Origin: Bacteroidota bacterium
Lineage (GTDB): Bacteria > Bacteroidota > Bacteroidia > UKL13-3
Direction: 5' to 3'
Length of the DNA stretch: 36,996 nucleotides
Assembly: GCA_027488905.1 (NCBI GenBank)
Contig: JAIYAT010000016.1
Location: forward strand, 1 to 36,996
The translations under genes were made by a program, and so were the position numbers. The notes below the pieces were generated by a model. It saw nothing but the letters and a program-made list of their open reading frames with translations, was not told where the DNA came from and searched no databases. Below are positions 1-9,431 of this stretch, in pieces (position 1 is the stretch's first letter; every line of letters starts with the position of its first letter).

Positions 1-237
1 TATATACTGATAGGTGAACAGGATATTGATCCTAACTCAGATGGTTTGAGGCACAATGAAATTGTAGATAAACAAGGGTTGAACCGATTAACAAGAGCCC
101 AATACTTCTATACCCAATCCAGGGCAACAGCCAATCAGAGTGGGGCTGCCTTTAATTGGAAATATTACCCACTCAAAGGAGTTGCACATGATTTTTCAGC
201 GACATCAAATGCAGCGGCTATTTACTTTTATCAATAA
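1..237 (+). CDS. C-terminal end of an alpha/beta-hydrolase-like secreted protein (5' partial)
   Basis: The reading frame is open from base 1, so the gene begins upstream of the window; only the last 78 residues are visible. An in-frame TTG at 46 could be read as a start but is far too late to be real. The visible part contains an acidic loop near GEQDIDPNSDG and ends with GVAHD, a context typical of the catalytic acid and catalytic histidine of alpha/beta hydrolases (esterase or depolymerase-like secreted proteins). There is no T9SS sorting tail after the hydrolase end. It is followed 21 bp later by a T9SS-secreted protein in the same direction, so the two may be co-transcribed. A 9-bp GGTTGAACC repeat site lies at 77-85. 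The hydrolase assignment rests on a short fragment and is tentative. Confidence 0.5.
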   Translation, partial: YILIGEQDIDPNSDGLRHNEIVDKQGLNRLTRAQYFYTQSRATANQSGAAFNWKYYPLKGVAHDFSATSNAAAIYFYQ

Positions 238-258
238 ATTAAATTAAACAAATACAAC

Positions 259-1548
259 ATGAAAAGAATTCTTTTACCATTTTTCTTACTTGTGCTTTCA
301 ATGAATTTGAATGCACAAATGACTATTGAAAATTTTGCGTATGGCGCAACTTCTGGCACAAGTGCAGACACGCTCACCAATCCTGCTATAGGCGGAGGTG
401 TTTGGAGAAGACATAGCGGAACTACTGGACCAGTTGCTTACAAAGGAACTTCATTGAGTTATACTGGATATTCATCGTCTGGCGTTGGAGGTTCAGCTGG
501 ATTTACATTTGCTACTGGATTTGCAGAAGATGTTAATAGAGTTACAACCACATTTAATTCGGGTAGTGTTTATATTTCCTATTTACTAAGTATTTCAAAC
601 GCAGGTGGCACAGGAAGTTCTGATGCTTATTTCTTTCACTTGTTAGATACAAGTTTTATGACTGCATTTAGAGGCAGACAATTTATTAGGAATGGATCTG
701 TTGCTAATACGTTTAACATTGGCTTAGGCAAATCGGCTACATCTACACCAGCCTATTCAAGCGTAGATTACCCTCTAAATACACCAATTCTTGTTGTGAT
801 GAAATACACCTTTGACCCCTCAGCGCTAGATTCTGTTAGATGCTATATTTTCACTAGTGGTGTTCCTGCATCTGAACCTGCCACGGCACAAGTAATTGCA
901 ACAGATGTTTCTGCAACTGATTTAGCTAGAATAAACGCAGTTGCCATTAGGCAACACCCAACGGGTAGCACAATGATTGGAACTATTGACGGAATCCGTG
1001 TTTCTAATTCATGGGCCAACTCAGCGTTGCCTGTAAATTTAACCTCTTTTGAAGGTCAAATAACAGAACATCAAACCACTTTATTAACTTGGACTACCGC
1101 TTCTGAAATCAATAACAAAGGATTTGAAATTGAAAGTAGCCAAGACGGAATTAATTTTGAAACCATTGGATTTGCAGAGGGGGTTGGTAATTCAAAAACT
1201 ATTCAAAAATATCAATTCGAATATAACAGTAATACCAATGCTTATTACAGGTTAAACCAAATAGACTATGATGGAGAATCTACCTACTCTCAAGTGATTA
1301 CAGTTAAAAATCAAGAAAATGAAACTAAGTTAAGTCCAAACCCTTTCAATGATTTTATTGAAATAACAACCAATAGTCCAATCCAACGTGCCGAAATTAT
1401 TGACATTACAGGTAAAATAGTGATGAGCGAAAACTTAGAAAGTAATACAGTTAAATTAAACGCCAAAGAACTTTTAAATGGCATTTATTTCGTCAAGTTA
1501 TATCAAGGTGATGCAGTTATCACTAAGCGTATTATAAAAACGAATTAA
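259..1548 (+). CDS. Secreted protein with T9SS type A sorting domain
   Basis: A 429-residue exported protein. Residues 1-20 form a signal peptide ending LNAQ. Residues about 21-255 are rich in Gly, Ser and Thr and look like a beta-sandwich (LamG/concanavalin-like spacing), but I do not recognise the family. From about 256 (ALPVNLTSFEG) there is the Ig-like module common in Bacteroidota surface proteins, with TWTTASEINNKGFEIE and a YYRLNQIDYDG strand. The last 75 residues, beginning SPNPFNDFIEI and including a GIYFVKLYQGD-type strand, are a Por_Secre_tail sorting domain recognised by the type IX secretion system. The protein is therefore expected on the cell surface or in the medium. Its function is unknown. 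Transcription ends at the hairpin at 1571-1600. Confidence 0.85.
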   Translation: MKRILLPFFLLVLSMNLNAQMTIENFAYGATSGTSADTLTNPAIGGGVWRRHSGTTGPVAYKGTSLSYTGYSSSGVGGSAGFTFATGFAEDVNRVTTTFNSGSVYISYLLSISNAGGTGSSDAYFFHLLDTSFMTAFRGRQFIRNGSVANTFNIGLGKSATSTPAYSSVDYPLNTPILVVMKYTFDPSALDSVRCYIFTSGVPASEPATAQVIATDVSATDLARINAVAIRQHPTGSTMIGTIDGIRVSNSWANSALPVNLTSFEGQITEHQTTLLTWTTASEINNKGFEIESSQDGINFETIGFAEGVGNSKTIQKYQFEYNSNTNAYYRLNQIDYDGESTYSQVITVKNQENETKLSPNPFNDFIEITTNSPIQRAEIIDITGKIVMSENLESNTVKLNAKELLNGIYFVKLYQGDAVITKRIIKTN

Positions 1549-1553
1549 TACTT

Positions 1554-1563
1554 GGTTCAAACC
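1554..1563. repeat. Intergenic copy of the GGTTYRAACC palindrome
   Basis: GGTTCAAACC inside a longer symmetric stretch, TTGGTTCAAACCAA (1552-1565). It lies six bases after the stop codon at 1548 and just before the terminator hairpin, outside any gene. It is one of three exact copies in non-coding DNA, which shows that the repeat is not a by-product of a protein motif. Confidence 0.85.
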
Positions 1564-1570
1564 AAAATAA

Positions 1571-1605
1571 AAACGACTAATCTTTGCAGATTAGTCGTTT
1601 TTTTA
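1571..1605. terminator. Bidirectional Rho-independent terminator
   Basis: A perfect 12-bp stem (AAACGACTAATC at 1571-1582 with GATTAGTCGTTT at 1589-1600) and a 6-base loop TTTGCA, with a T run on the plus side and an A run (T run on the minus strand) on the other. It sits between the convergent genes ending at 1548 (+) and 1626 (-), so it can end both the secreted-protein transcript and the long minus-strand operon. Confidence 0.9.
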
Positions 1606-1625
1606 TGCTTAAGAAATTATTAGAT

Positions 1626-2837
1626 TTAGCCAACTACCTCTTTAAAAGTTTGCTCATCAAATTCATTTTCGTTTTTAGCAATCACTAGCGTAGCCACCGC
1701 ATTTCCTATTAAGTTAGTAATCGATCTTCCTTCGCTCATAAACTTATCTACCCCCCATAAAAAGCCCAATCCTTCTAAAGGAATAGTTCCCATTGAAGCG
1801 AGTGTAGAAGCAAGTACCACAAAACCACTGCCCGTAACCCCTGCCGCACCTTTAGAGGTAATCATTAAAATGCCTAACATCATTAAAATTTCTCCTAAAC
1901 TCAGTGGCACATTATAGATTTGAGCCAAAAAAATGGTTGCCATTGAAAGGTAAATAGAAGTGCCATCAAGGTTAAAGGAATATCCTACTGGAATAACCAA
2001 TCCAACAATTGTTTTTTTACAACCTGCTTGTTCCAATTTATGCATGATACTAGGCAAAGCAGATTCAGAAGAAGAAGTTCCTAATACCACCAATATTTCT
2101 TCTTTAATGTATTTAAGAAACTTCCAATTACTTAGGCCGTAATACTTCATGATAGCACCCAATACCAAAAAGATAAAAATGGCCATGGTGAGATAAACAC
2201 TCAACATGAGTTTACCCAATGGAATTAAGGTATGCAAACCAAATTTTGCAACAGTAAAAGCCATGGCTCCAAAGGCTGCAACAGGCGCAAAATACATGAC
2301 AAACTTTAGCAATAAAAAAACCTTCTTGGAGGTATAGGTAAATGCTTTGATGATAGGATCTTTGCGAGAGAATAGGTTCAAAACGATACCAACAACAATA
2401 GCAACTAATAATATTTGAATTGTGATGTTAGATTGTAAAAAATTTAACCAACTAAAAGGCACTTTACCTTGCGCTGTAAACTTTGAAACATCCCCAATTG
2501 GAATCTGGGTTCTATCAATGTTTCCGGGCTTCATGATTAATGCCACTGCAATTCCAATGGCCAAAGAAAAGGTAGAAATTATCTCAAAATAAATTAGGGC
2601 TTTTAATCCAATCTTACCAACCTTCTTTAAATCGCCCATGTAACAAATTCCCAATACGATAGTAAAGAAAATAATGGGTGGAATAAATAGCTTAATGACT
2701 TTGATGAAGTAGCTCCCAATAAACTCTAATTGCAGTCCTTGTTGCGGGTAGTAATGCCCAAGCAAAACGCCCGAAACTATCGCAATTACTACATAAAAAG
2801 TGAGATGACTAAATAAGCCTTTTATTTTGTTTAGCAT
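1626..2837 (-). CDS. dctA: Dicarboxylate/amino acid:cation symporter, DctA-like
   Basis: A 403-residue inner-membrane carrier of the DAACS family (GltP/DctA). The family signatures are clear: the serine-rich re-entrant loop TSSSESALP at about 254-262, NLDGTSIYLSMATIFLAQ at about 289-306, and the C-terminal FMSEGRSITNLIGNAVAT stretch, which resembles DctA more than GltP. It should couple uptake of succinate, fumarate, malate or aspartate to H+ or Na+. It is the last gene of the eight-gene minus-strand operon, 9 bp after a porin gene, and the terminator at 1571-1600 lies just downstream. The length is normal for the family. Substrate (C4-dicarboxylate versus aspartate/glutamate) cannot be fixed from sequence; the presence of iadA in the operon makes aspartate or its C4 products plausible. 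Confidence 0.85.
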   Translation of the reverse strand: MLNKIKGLFSHLTFYVVIAIVSGVLLGHYYPQQGLQLEFIGSYFIKVIKLFIPPIIFFTIVLGICYMGDLKKVGKIGLKALIYFEIISTFSLAIGIAVALIMKPGNIDRTQIPIGDVSKFTAQGKVPFSWLNFLQSNITIQILLVAIVVGIVLNLFSRKDPIIKAFTYTSKKVFLLLKFVMYFAPVAAFGAMAFTVAKFGLHTLIPLGKLMLSVYLTMAIFIFLVLGAIMKYYGLSNWKFLKYIKEEILVVLGTSSSESALPSIMHKLEQAGCKKTIVGLVIPVGYSFNLDGTSIYLSMATIFLAQIYNVPLSLGEILMMLGILMITSKGAAGVTGSGFVVLASTLASMGTIPLEGLGFLWGVDKFMSEGRSITNLIGNAVATLVIAKNENEFDEQTFKEVVG

Positions 2838-2846
2838 GTCAAAAAC

Positions 2847-4079
2847 TTAAAACACCAATTGCACAAACAGGGCTCCAAGTAAGGTACGGTTTGAACCAAC
2901 TGTTAAATGAGTTAAAGAAGCATTGATTTTAAGATGGTTTGCTTGCACATATTTGGTAATGCCATAAGTTAGTTCTTGCTGGTCTTTTATAACAGAATTT
3001 TCATTTGCACCAAACTCTCTTTTGGTTGTAGCATAGCGAACATCAATGCCATATTTTTTACGAAACACATAACTTGCATGTGTATTAAAACCTCTTCCCA
3101 AGGCCAAATACTCACTGATTTGTGTCTGCTCTAATCGATTTAATCCAGTAGCATCTGAGTAAGCAATTTCTGGCATTTTTGCTGTGCCAATCACATACTC
3201 TGCCAATAAGGATATCCCCTTAAATTTAAACAAAACATCGTAATATAATTTTCTATAATCTGGCAATTGGTTTTTACCAAGGTTATTATACAACAAGAAA
3301 TTTCCATGGCCTTCACCAGTTACATGTGAAGCGCCTGTGTTATGGCTATATGCCGCACCCATCAACAACTTTGGTTTTGTTTCAAAGGATAAATCTGCAA
3401 GCATTTTATCATTACCCTCTGCAAAACTTCCAAAAGGTAAAACATCTATTCTTGCTGCATATTTAACACCACCCAAATCATAATCTGCACCGTTACTGCC
3501 AAAAGAATTCCTGCCATCACCAGAAGTAACTGAAGCTTTGGGCAAAATAAGTATATTTCCTAAACTTATTTCTGAGGCTAATACCAATCCAAACTCTCTG
3601 CCAGTTGCACTATATTGTGTGCTTAACAAACTCCTTTCTAAAAATTGCAAATTGGTTTCCATAAAGGTCATTTCGCGATTATTAGCAATGGCAAGATGTT
3701 GTCCAAAGGTTAGACTTAAATATTTACTGGGTGCATAAGCAACCCAGGCATCCAATAAAGGAGTTGCAAGGCTAAAGTCGGTTTGAACCAAAAATGAAAT
3801 TTTCTCTTTTTTGGCCTTTCCAGAAAGATTAAAAAAGGTTCTTTTAGAGTTTAGAAAATAGTTTGCATCTGCAGTGCTGTCTTTTCTAAAACTAACCTGT
3901 GGCTGCACCATCCCACCTATTCTAAATTGATAATCTCCATTGTTGAAATTAAACTGAAGTCCTTTACCCAACACCAAAGTATTGTCATCAGTTTGTGGAT
4001 TGTCTTGCGCCATTAGGTTCAAACCAAACAGTAAAAACAAACCTAATATTAGGCTCTTTGTTTTAGTATAATTTTTCAT
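2847..4079 (-). CDS. Porin of the Porin_O/P type
   Basis: 410 residues with a signal peptide ending LMAQ (about residue 25), then alternating amphipathic strands of an outer-membrane beta-barrel and a C-terminal phenylalanine (LFVQLVF), as expected for Omp assembly. The segments around RIGGMVQPQVSF, RTFFNLSGK and LLDAWVAYAPSKYLSLTFGQ are the usual pattern of phosphate-selective porin O/P-like proteins in Bacteroidota. It is similar in plan to the porin at 5607-6908 (same DAWVAY motif), so the two are probably paralogues. Its start overlaps the end of the upstream peptidase gene by 17 bp, which indicates translational coupling. Three exact GGTTYRAACC sites lie inside it (2888, 3780, 4016). The name phosphate porin should not be taken literally; the context suggests peptide or organic-acid passage. 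Confidence 0.8.
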   Translation of the reverse strand: MKNYTKTKSLILGLFLLFGLNLMAQDNPQTDDNTLVLGKGLQFNFNNGDYQFRIGGMVQPQVSFRKDSTADANYFLNSKRTFFNLSGKAKKEKISFLVQTDFSLATPLLDAWVAYAPSKYLSLTFGQHLAIANNREMTFMETNLQFLERSLLSTQYSATGREFGLVLASEISLGNILILPKASVTSGDGRNSFGSNGADYDLGGVKYAARIDVLPFGSFAEGNDKMLADLSFETKPKLLMGAAYSHNTGASHVTGEGHGNFLLYNNLGKNQLPDYRKLYYDVLFKFKGISLLAEYVIGTAKMPEIAYSDATGLNRLEQTQISEYLALGRGFNTHASYVFRKKYGIDVRYATTKREFGANENSVIKDQQELTYGITKYVQANHLKINASLTHLTVGSNRTLLGALFVQLVF

Positions 4080-5604
4080 CTTTCAGGTATCTATAAATTG
4101 GTAAAACAGCATTTTTTTGAGTAGATAAAATGCCAAAACTCACAAAACTATTGGATGCTTCAGGCTCTAAAACTTCTATTACTAAATTGGCATTTTCTTG
4201 GTTCATATCAATAACAAAGGTGCCTTTGGGTAAGTTAATTGTTTGATTGGCAACCATTGCTTTTGCCTTTTGTTGAAACACTCCCTCATCCTTTATAGCC
4301 TCGCGTTCAAAAGAGCTTATGGTATACGTTTCAACTTCCAAGGTTTTATCATTAGCCAAGATTTCTGCTCGCACACCAAGAGTATGCAACTTTTCAATTA
4401 GGTAAGTTAAGCTACTGTCTAAAAGATAAGCAGATGGACGTGTTCTAGTAAGCACCGGTGTTGAACGAGAAGCATTGTGAATTTCAACTTCTATGTTAAT
4501 TTCTTTGTTGGTTTCCAAATCTATTACCGTTAATGGCTCTTTGGTTATTTCTTTTTTACAAGTTACAACAGCTAAGGGGTTTGGTGTTTCTTGATGCTTT
4601 AAAATTTCAACTACTTCTTCAGTATTGTCATATGCTGAAGTTAGATAAGAAACTCCAATTAAAAAGGTTGTGTAAATTCTACGCTTAAATGAAGTTCTTC
4701 CAATTCCAACTCCTCGCACCTCAATTAAACTTGCCACAGTATTTGCCAATGCATAAGAAGTAGCACTAGACCTGGCATTGTTAGAACCTTGGTTAAAATG
4801 AATATCGCCCTGTTCTTTTTCTGAGGTTAGGTATTCTCTATGCACTAAACCTGCCTTGTCTAAAGCTAGTTTAGCATTTTTAACAAAACGTTCGTTGGTA
4901 TAATTTCGCAACTTTTCAGGTACATTTAAATTGCCAGAACTCATAAACATCACATCTGGCCTAGCCGTAATACCATAAGTGCTCAATTGCATAAACTCTT
5001 TTCGATAAGGCCTAAATTCATGAAAATCTACTGCCACTGCAGGGTTAAAATCGCTGAAGGCTTGTTTTAAAAAAACACTTTCCTTGATGATTAACTTGGT
5101 TTGATCTCTGTTTAAATCCAAACCATTGGCGGCATATCTGTCTTCTTTTTCATAGCCATCAATATTAGCCATGGGCACAATGGCTATTTCTAATTTATTG
5201 AGTAAGTAACGATAAGTGCTATCATTTAATAACCTATCTAAAAGATAAAACATCCCTTCTGTACTTGCCATTTCATCGCCATGCAAGCCACCCTGAAACC
5301 AAACCCGTAACTTCTTAACCTTACTATTATTATTGAGCATTACCAAGGGTATGGCTTTTCCTTTCTGACTTTCACCAATAAACTTGATGTCCATTACATC
5401 AGGATGCTGTTGTTTAAGCGTATTTAAAAAGGCTATCATTTCTTCATAGTTGGTGAAGCCTTTGCTCTTTTTAAAGGCAGGCGTTTGCATGTCTATCTCC
5501 AACTCTGGAAAAAACTTTTGGGTGATTTCTTTGGATTGCGGACTAAAATCTTGTACAAAGCCAAACCACAAAAACAGCAGAAATATGACAGCGATTTTTC
5601 TCAT
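4063..5604 (-). CDS. M14-family zinc metallocarboxypeptidase, exported
   Basis: 513 residues with an N-terminal hydrophobic signal (about 3-18). The M14 fold is visible with its zinc site: H108 and E111 in GGLHGDEMASTE, the substrate-binding R166 in GLDLNRDQ, the third ligand H195 in VDFHEFRPYRKEF, and the likely catalytic E295 in SLIEVRGVGIGR. It should remove C-terminal residues from peptides in the periplasm or at the surface. Residues after about 340 form an extra domain of unknown role. It lies between two porin genes in the operon (2-bp gap upstream, 17-bp overlap downstream). Peptide trimming ahead of import fits the downstream and upstream transport genes. The exact specificity is unknown. 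Confidence 0.85.
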   Translation of the reverse strand: MRKIAVIFLLFLWFGFVQDFSPQSKEITQKFFPELEIDMQTPAFKKSKGFTNYEEMIAFLNTLKQQHPDVMDIKFIGESQKGKAIPLVMLNNNSKVKKLRVWFQGGLHGDEMASTEGMFYLLDRLLNDSTYRYLLNKLEIAIVPMANIDGYEKEDRYAANGLDLNRDQTKLIIKESVFLKQAFSDFNPAVAVDFHEFRPYRKEFMQLSTYGITARPDVMFMSSGNLNVPEKLRNYTNERFVKNAKLALDKAGLVHREYLTSEKEQGDIHFNQGSNNARSSATSYALANTVASLIEVRGVGIGRTSFKRRIYTTFLIGVSYLTSAYDNTEEVVEILKHQETPNPLAVVTCKKEITKEPLTVIDLETNKEINIEVEIHNASRSTPVLTRTRPSAYLLDSSLTYLIEKLHTLGVRAEILANDKTLEVETYTISSFEREAIKDEGVFQQKAKAMVANQTINLPKGTFVIDMNQENANLVIEVLEPEASNSFVSFGILSTQKNAVLPIYRYLKDEKLY

Positions 5605-5606
5605 GG

Positions 5607-6908
5607 TTAGAAAGTAAAAGTAGTCATGATGTTAGTGATAAACTCATTATTAGAAATTGGATTGTCAGCAATGTCAACACTACCAGCGCCAAGTTTAACA
5701 TAAGTAAAAGAACCTTGTATTTTAAAACCATAATTTCTACTCAGGTATTTAGACAATCCAATGGTATAATATTTTGGTCTATTATAAAACTTAGGATTAT
5801 TTAAGTATGAATTTACATCTGCATCTAACTGGGTATAGCGTGCATCTATCGAAAATTTACTCCTAAAAATATAACCCGCTTGAATGTTATAACCCTTGCC
5901 CAACATCATTCGGCCTTTTACATAATTGCTTACATCTTGCACACCATTTACTAGAAAAGTATTGGCAGTGCTTCCATCGTTTCTAACCCTAGTAGTAATA
6001 GTATTTGGCACTGTTGCCGTGCCATATAAAAACTCTCCTATAGCACTTAAACCTCTGTATTTAAATAGAAAATCTACACCATATTTTGTATAAGTTGGTA
6101 AGGCATTATTACCATTCTTATCTAAATAAAGTATGGCGCCACTTGCCTCACCTCGTCTGCTGCTAACACCCACGTTTTTGCTATAGGTAAAACCAATCAA
6201 AAGCTTTGGGGTTAATTCCCTTACAATATCACCTTGGCGAAATTGCCCCAAATTGCTAAACTTACCAAACGTTAATACATCTAACCTTCCACCGTATTTA
6301 AAACCACCAAGGTCCTTGTTAAAGGTATTCGGCCCATCACCATTTGTGAGAGTTAAAGCAGGTTTTAAGATAAGGTTTTGGTTGAACCTAACCTCGCCCG
6401 AAACAAAAAGTCCAAACTCTCTAAACACTGCAAATGCCGAGGTAAGCCTGCTCCTTTCGGGCAATTGCAGACTATTTGAAATCATAAGTATCTCCATATT
6501 TTCTGTGGGAGAAGAGCTTTGTCCGAATTTTATTTGCAAGAAATCAGTTGGGTCATAGGCCACCCAAGCATCAAAAAGCATGAAGCTGGTTTCATCACCA
6601 ATTTCGGGAGTGCCACTAAAATCTGCTTGCAAGCGATATTGTAGCTTATACTTAGGTAAATCACCAGAAAGTCTCAATCTTAACCTGCGCATTCTAAACC
6701 TTAAATAGGTATCTTGAATAGTATCATCATTATACTTTTTAATCTCTAAAGAAGGCTGAATAAAACCTGCAAGGGTATAAGTTGAGTTATGCTTGTCTGT
6801 AAATCTTAAACCTTCGCCTAAAGTGTATTTATTTAAGCTAGGGTTTTGGGTTGAACCAAGGAATGCTAAAAAGCAAAAAAACATAAAAAGAATAAATTGT
6901 TTTTTCAT
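5607..6908 (-). CDS. Porin of the Porin_O/P type
   Basis: A predicted outer-membrane beta-barrel of 433 residues. I start it at the ATG at 6908, giving MKKQFILFMFFCFLAFLGS as a signal peptide; a start ten codons earlier would overlap iadA and spoil the signal. The arginine-rich strand RFRMRRLRLRLSGD and the DAWVAYDPTDFLQIKFGQ segment match the Porin_O/P family, and the C-terminus ends in phenylalanine (MTTFTF). It is a probable paralogue of the porin at 2847-4079. It lies 7 bp downstream of iadA and 2 bp upstream of the M14 peptidase gene, inside the eight-gene operon. Two 9-bp GGTTGAACC repeat sites fall in it (6380-6388 and 6849-6857, the second in the signal-peptide region). Confidence 0.8.
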   Translation of the reverse strand: MKKQFILFMFFCFLAFLGSTQNPSLNKYTLGEGLRFTDKHNSTYTLAGFIQPSLEIKKYNDDTIQDTYLRFRMRRLRLRLSGDLPKYKLQYRLQADFSGTPEIGDETSFMLFDAWVAYDPTDFLQIKFGQSSSPTENMEILMISNSLQLPERSRLTSAFAVFREFGLFVSGEVRFNQNLILKPALTLTNGDGPNTFNKDLGGFKYGGRLDVLTFGKFSNLGQFRQGDIVRELTPKLLIGFTYSKNVGVSSRRGEASGAILYLDKNGNNALPTYTKYGVDFLFKYRGLSAIGEFLYGTATVPNTITTRVRNDGSTANTFLVNGVQDVSNYVKGRMMLGKGYNIQAGYIFRSKFSIDARYTQLDADVNSYLNNPKFYNRPKYYTIGLSKYLSRNYGFKIQGSFTYVKLGAGSVDIADNPISNNEFITNIMTTFTF

Positions 6909-6915
6909 AGTGTAT

Positions 6916-8055
6916 TTATTCAAAGTGCCCCTTCGCAATTAATGTTGTATTATCCATCATTTGTTTGCCCATTGCAAAAACATCAGTAAGGTTAAAATCG
7001 GCATCTAAGCAACAGAAATCTGCATCATAATCAAGTTTAATGTATCCCTTATTTTTAAGTCCTAAATTAATAGCAGGATTACAAGTAATTAACTTAATAG
7101 CCTCTTCAATTTTAACTGTAGAATTTTGAATGAGTGCTTTTACTTGCAAGTAATTTTGGTCGATAGGTGCGCGGCGAAAGCCAATTAAGTTTCCTTTATC
7201 ATCTAGCTTATCCAAGCCCGCATTGCCATCGGTGCTAAAAGTCATTTTATCCATCGAAGCTCCTTGTTCAAGTGCATACAAAACTGCCTTGTAAGGTTCG
7301 GTGTACTTAGATGCGCCAGTAGTAATATCAATCATCCCTCCTAGTTTTGCAAAAGCAATAGCATGGTCGAAAAGATCTTTTGTTCTTGCTACATGGGTAG
7401 GGGAAATATGTGAAATTGGAAATTCATGTTCTTCTACCAACCTAAACAAAATATCCATTTTAGTTTTAAGTGCTCCTAAATGCAAGTGTAGAATTCCTTT
7501 TTTATTAGCAAGCATTCCACCTACTTTCACTTGACGAAGAATTCTGAGCAAATCTAAGTCGGTTGGATAAGATGAACGTATATCTGTAATAGCAATTTTG
7601 CAGCCCAAAACTGGTTCAATAAAAATCATGTCTTCCTGAACCGACTCTGTAATATGAACTGGGTCTAAGCCATAATAACCTGTAAACATGTAAGCAGTAA
7701 TGCCTTCACTTTTTAATGCTTTTGTTTTTGCATACAAACTTTTGATGCTTCGTGAAGCACCATCTGTTCCCAATAAACCAACTACTGTTGTACTTCCACA
7801 GGCAATAAGTTCGGAAAGCTTTATTTCAGGTGTCATAGAACCAAAGCCATGCTTGCCGCCTGCGCCAATAATGTGAATATGCTGGTCTATGAAACCTGGG
7901 CAAACAATTTTACCATTGGCATCCCAAACTTGGTATAAGTTATCAGGGTTTTGGATGTGGTCGGCTATTGCAAGAATTTTTCCTGCAGCAACAAGTATAT
8001 CTTTTTTGCCTAAAGGTTGAGGAGCATAAACCTGAGCATTTTTAATTAGAAGCAT
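6916..8055 (-). CDS. iadA: Isoaspartyl (beta-aspartyl) dipeptidase
   Basis: 379 residues of the amidohydrolase superfamily, closely matching the layout of E. coli IadA. Predicted metal ligands are H59 and H61 in GFIDQHIHIIG, K153 (expected carboxylated bridging lysine) in GCKIAITDIRS, H192, H221 in SPTHVAR, and D276 in TFSTDGNAG. The VVGLLGTD and FDHAIAFAKLGGMIDIT segments are also IadA-like. The enzyme splits beta-aspartyl dipeptides to L-aspartate and an amino acid in the cytoplasm (no signal peptide). Its start overlaps the end of the DcuC-like gene by 10 bp, and a porin gene follows after 7 bp. Context suggests a catabolic role, feeding aspartate to central metabolism, rather than only protein-damage clearance. 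Cyanophycin-derived beta-Asp-Arg is another possible substrate; no cyanophycinase is in the window. Confidence 0.88.
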   Translation of the reverse strand: MLLIKNAQVYAPQPLGKKDILVAAGKILAIADHIQNPDNLYQVWDANGKIVCPGFIDQHIHIIGAGGKHGFGSMTPEIKLSELIACGSTTVVGLLGTDGASRSIKSLYAKTKALKSEGITAYMFTGYYGLDPVHITESVQEDMIFIEPVLGCKIAITDIRSSYPTDLDLLRILRQVKVGGMLANKKGILHLHLGALKTKMDILFRLVEEHEFPISHISPTHVARTKDLFDHAIAFAKLGGMIDITTGASKYTEPYKAVLYALEQGASMDKMTFSTDGNAGLDKLDDKGNLIGFRRAPIDQNYLQVKALIQNSTVKIEEAIKLITCNPAINLGLKNKGYIKLDYDADFCCLDADFNLTDVFAMGKQMMDNTTLIAKGHFE

Positions 8056-9419
8056 AGGCCAAAATGGTATATTAACAAGGTTAGTAAAACAGCGCCAATC
8101 GGAATTAAATTTCGTTTGACAATATCCATTACAGGAACACCTGCAACGTTTGCGGTTGCAATTAAAACACCAGCAATCGGACTAATGGCTCTACCCATTG
8201 AGGCAGATAAATTCATGGGTAAAAGTATGGAAGTGCTAGAAACACCAAACTGCTTGGCTACATTTGGAATAAGCGGACCAAAAGCAAAGAAAGCTGCATT
8301 GCCACTTCCCATCAATATGGCAGCAAAAAATATCATCAAAGTCATGATAATACCAATTCCTTTTGCGTTCAAACCAACCCCTTGAGACAAAGCAATAAGG
8401 CCATCCATAAAACCCAAAGCTATTAAGCCACTGGCAAATATCTCTGCCACGATGATAAGCGAGACCACCGATTTAAACATCTCTCCCATGCCATCTAAGA
8501 ACACTTTAAAAGAGGCAAACAAAGCTTTACTGTTTTTGGTTCGAACCAACTCAAAAAACATCCCAACAAACAAACTAATTAGCATTGCAGTGGTAGTTTC
8601 TATTTTAAGCTTAATTGGAAACACTTCAAATACGCCAGAAAAAGTAAGCAATAAGATTAAAGGTAACACTGGTAGCAAAGCATAAATGGAAGGAGCAGCT
8701 TCACTTGTCTTTGGTTTTTCTTGTATTTCTATGGGTGCTAATTCATCTTTTTTGTCGAAGTACTTATTGACAAAAAAGTAGGAAACCATTAAAACTACAT
8801 TTAGAATAATAGCAATTGGAATTTGTTGATTGATAAAATAGGGAACTGTTTCTATTTGGGCAATTTCAACAGCAGAAGCAGTAATTACGGAGGCCGGACC
8901 GATGCAAAAAGAGGTGCATCCTGTGATAATGGAAACTGCAGCTAACCTGCTTACACCTAAATTGACTAAAATTGGAAATACAGAAGCCATCAATAACAAA
9001 CCAAAACCTGCGGCAGAAGGCACACAAATAAAGATAAGTTGCCCAATTGGAATAACAGCCACAGCAGTAATGTTTGGATAATTTTTTAGAAAAGCCAATG
9101 GTCTAAGGGCTGCTTTTACCAAAGCTTCAGATGCGCCAATTTTGTCCATATAGGCCACAAAGCCACCAATGGTCATAATCATTAAACCAACATTGGCATT
9201 TGTTTTAGAAAAAGCAGATTGAATAAACTCAAAAATATCCAAAAGTACAAAGCCAGAGCTAGGTTCTACATCCGGAACGCTTTGTTTCATAAAGTTTGCA
9301 GCAAGCAACATAGCAATGCCAGCGATCAACAAAACTGCTTGAGGGAAGAAATCCTTCAGCAGCAATCTTGCCACAATTACAATGAATACAATAGAAATGG
9401 CTAACCCTGCAAACAACAT
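8046..9419 (-). CDS. dcuC: DcuC-family anaerobic C4-dicarboxylate carrier
   Basis: 457 residues with about 12 hydrophobic segments. It resembles DcuC: VGLMIMTIGGFVAYMDKIGA, AAGFGLLLMASVFPILVNLG, an ILMGSGNAAFFAFGPLIP loop and SASMGRAISPIAGVLIAT near the C-terminus. DcuC carries out succinate efflux and fumarate/succinate or aspartate exchange; related members move other acids, so the substrate is not certain. It is directly upstream of and overlaps iadA, and 12 bp downstream of the lamin-tail lipoprotein gene. Together with the DctA-type symporter at the other end of the operon, the cell would have two C4-acid carriers in one transcript, perhaps one for uptake and one for exchange. One exact GGTTCGAACC site is at 8538-8547. 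Confidence 0.8.
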   Translation of the reverse strand: MLFAGLAISIVFIVIVARLLLKDFFPQAVLLIAGIAMLLAANFMKQSVPDVEPSSGFVLLDIFEFIQSAFSKTNANVGLMIMTIGGFVAYMDKIGASEALVKAALRPLAFLKNYPNITAVAVIPIGQLIFICVPSAAGFGLLLMASVFPILVNLGVSRLAAVSIITGCTSFCIGPASVITASAVEIAQIETVPYFINQQIPIAIILNVVLMVSYFFVNKYFDKKDELAPIEIQEKPKTSEAAPSIYALLPVLPLILLLTFSGVFEVFPIKLKIETTTAMLISLFVGMFFELVRTKNSKALFASFKVFLDGMGEMFKSVVSLIIVAEIFASGLIALGFMDGLIALSQGVGLNAKGIGIIMTLMIFFAAILMGSGNAAFFAFGPLIPNVAKQFGVSSTSILLPMNLSASMGRAISPIAGVLIATANVAGVPVMDIVKRNLIPIGAVLLTLLIYHFGLCF

Positions 9420-9431
9420 AATGTGTTTAGA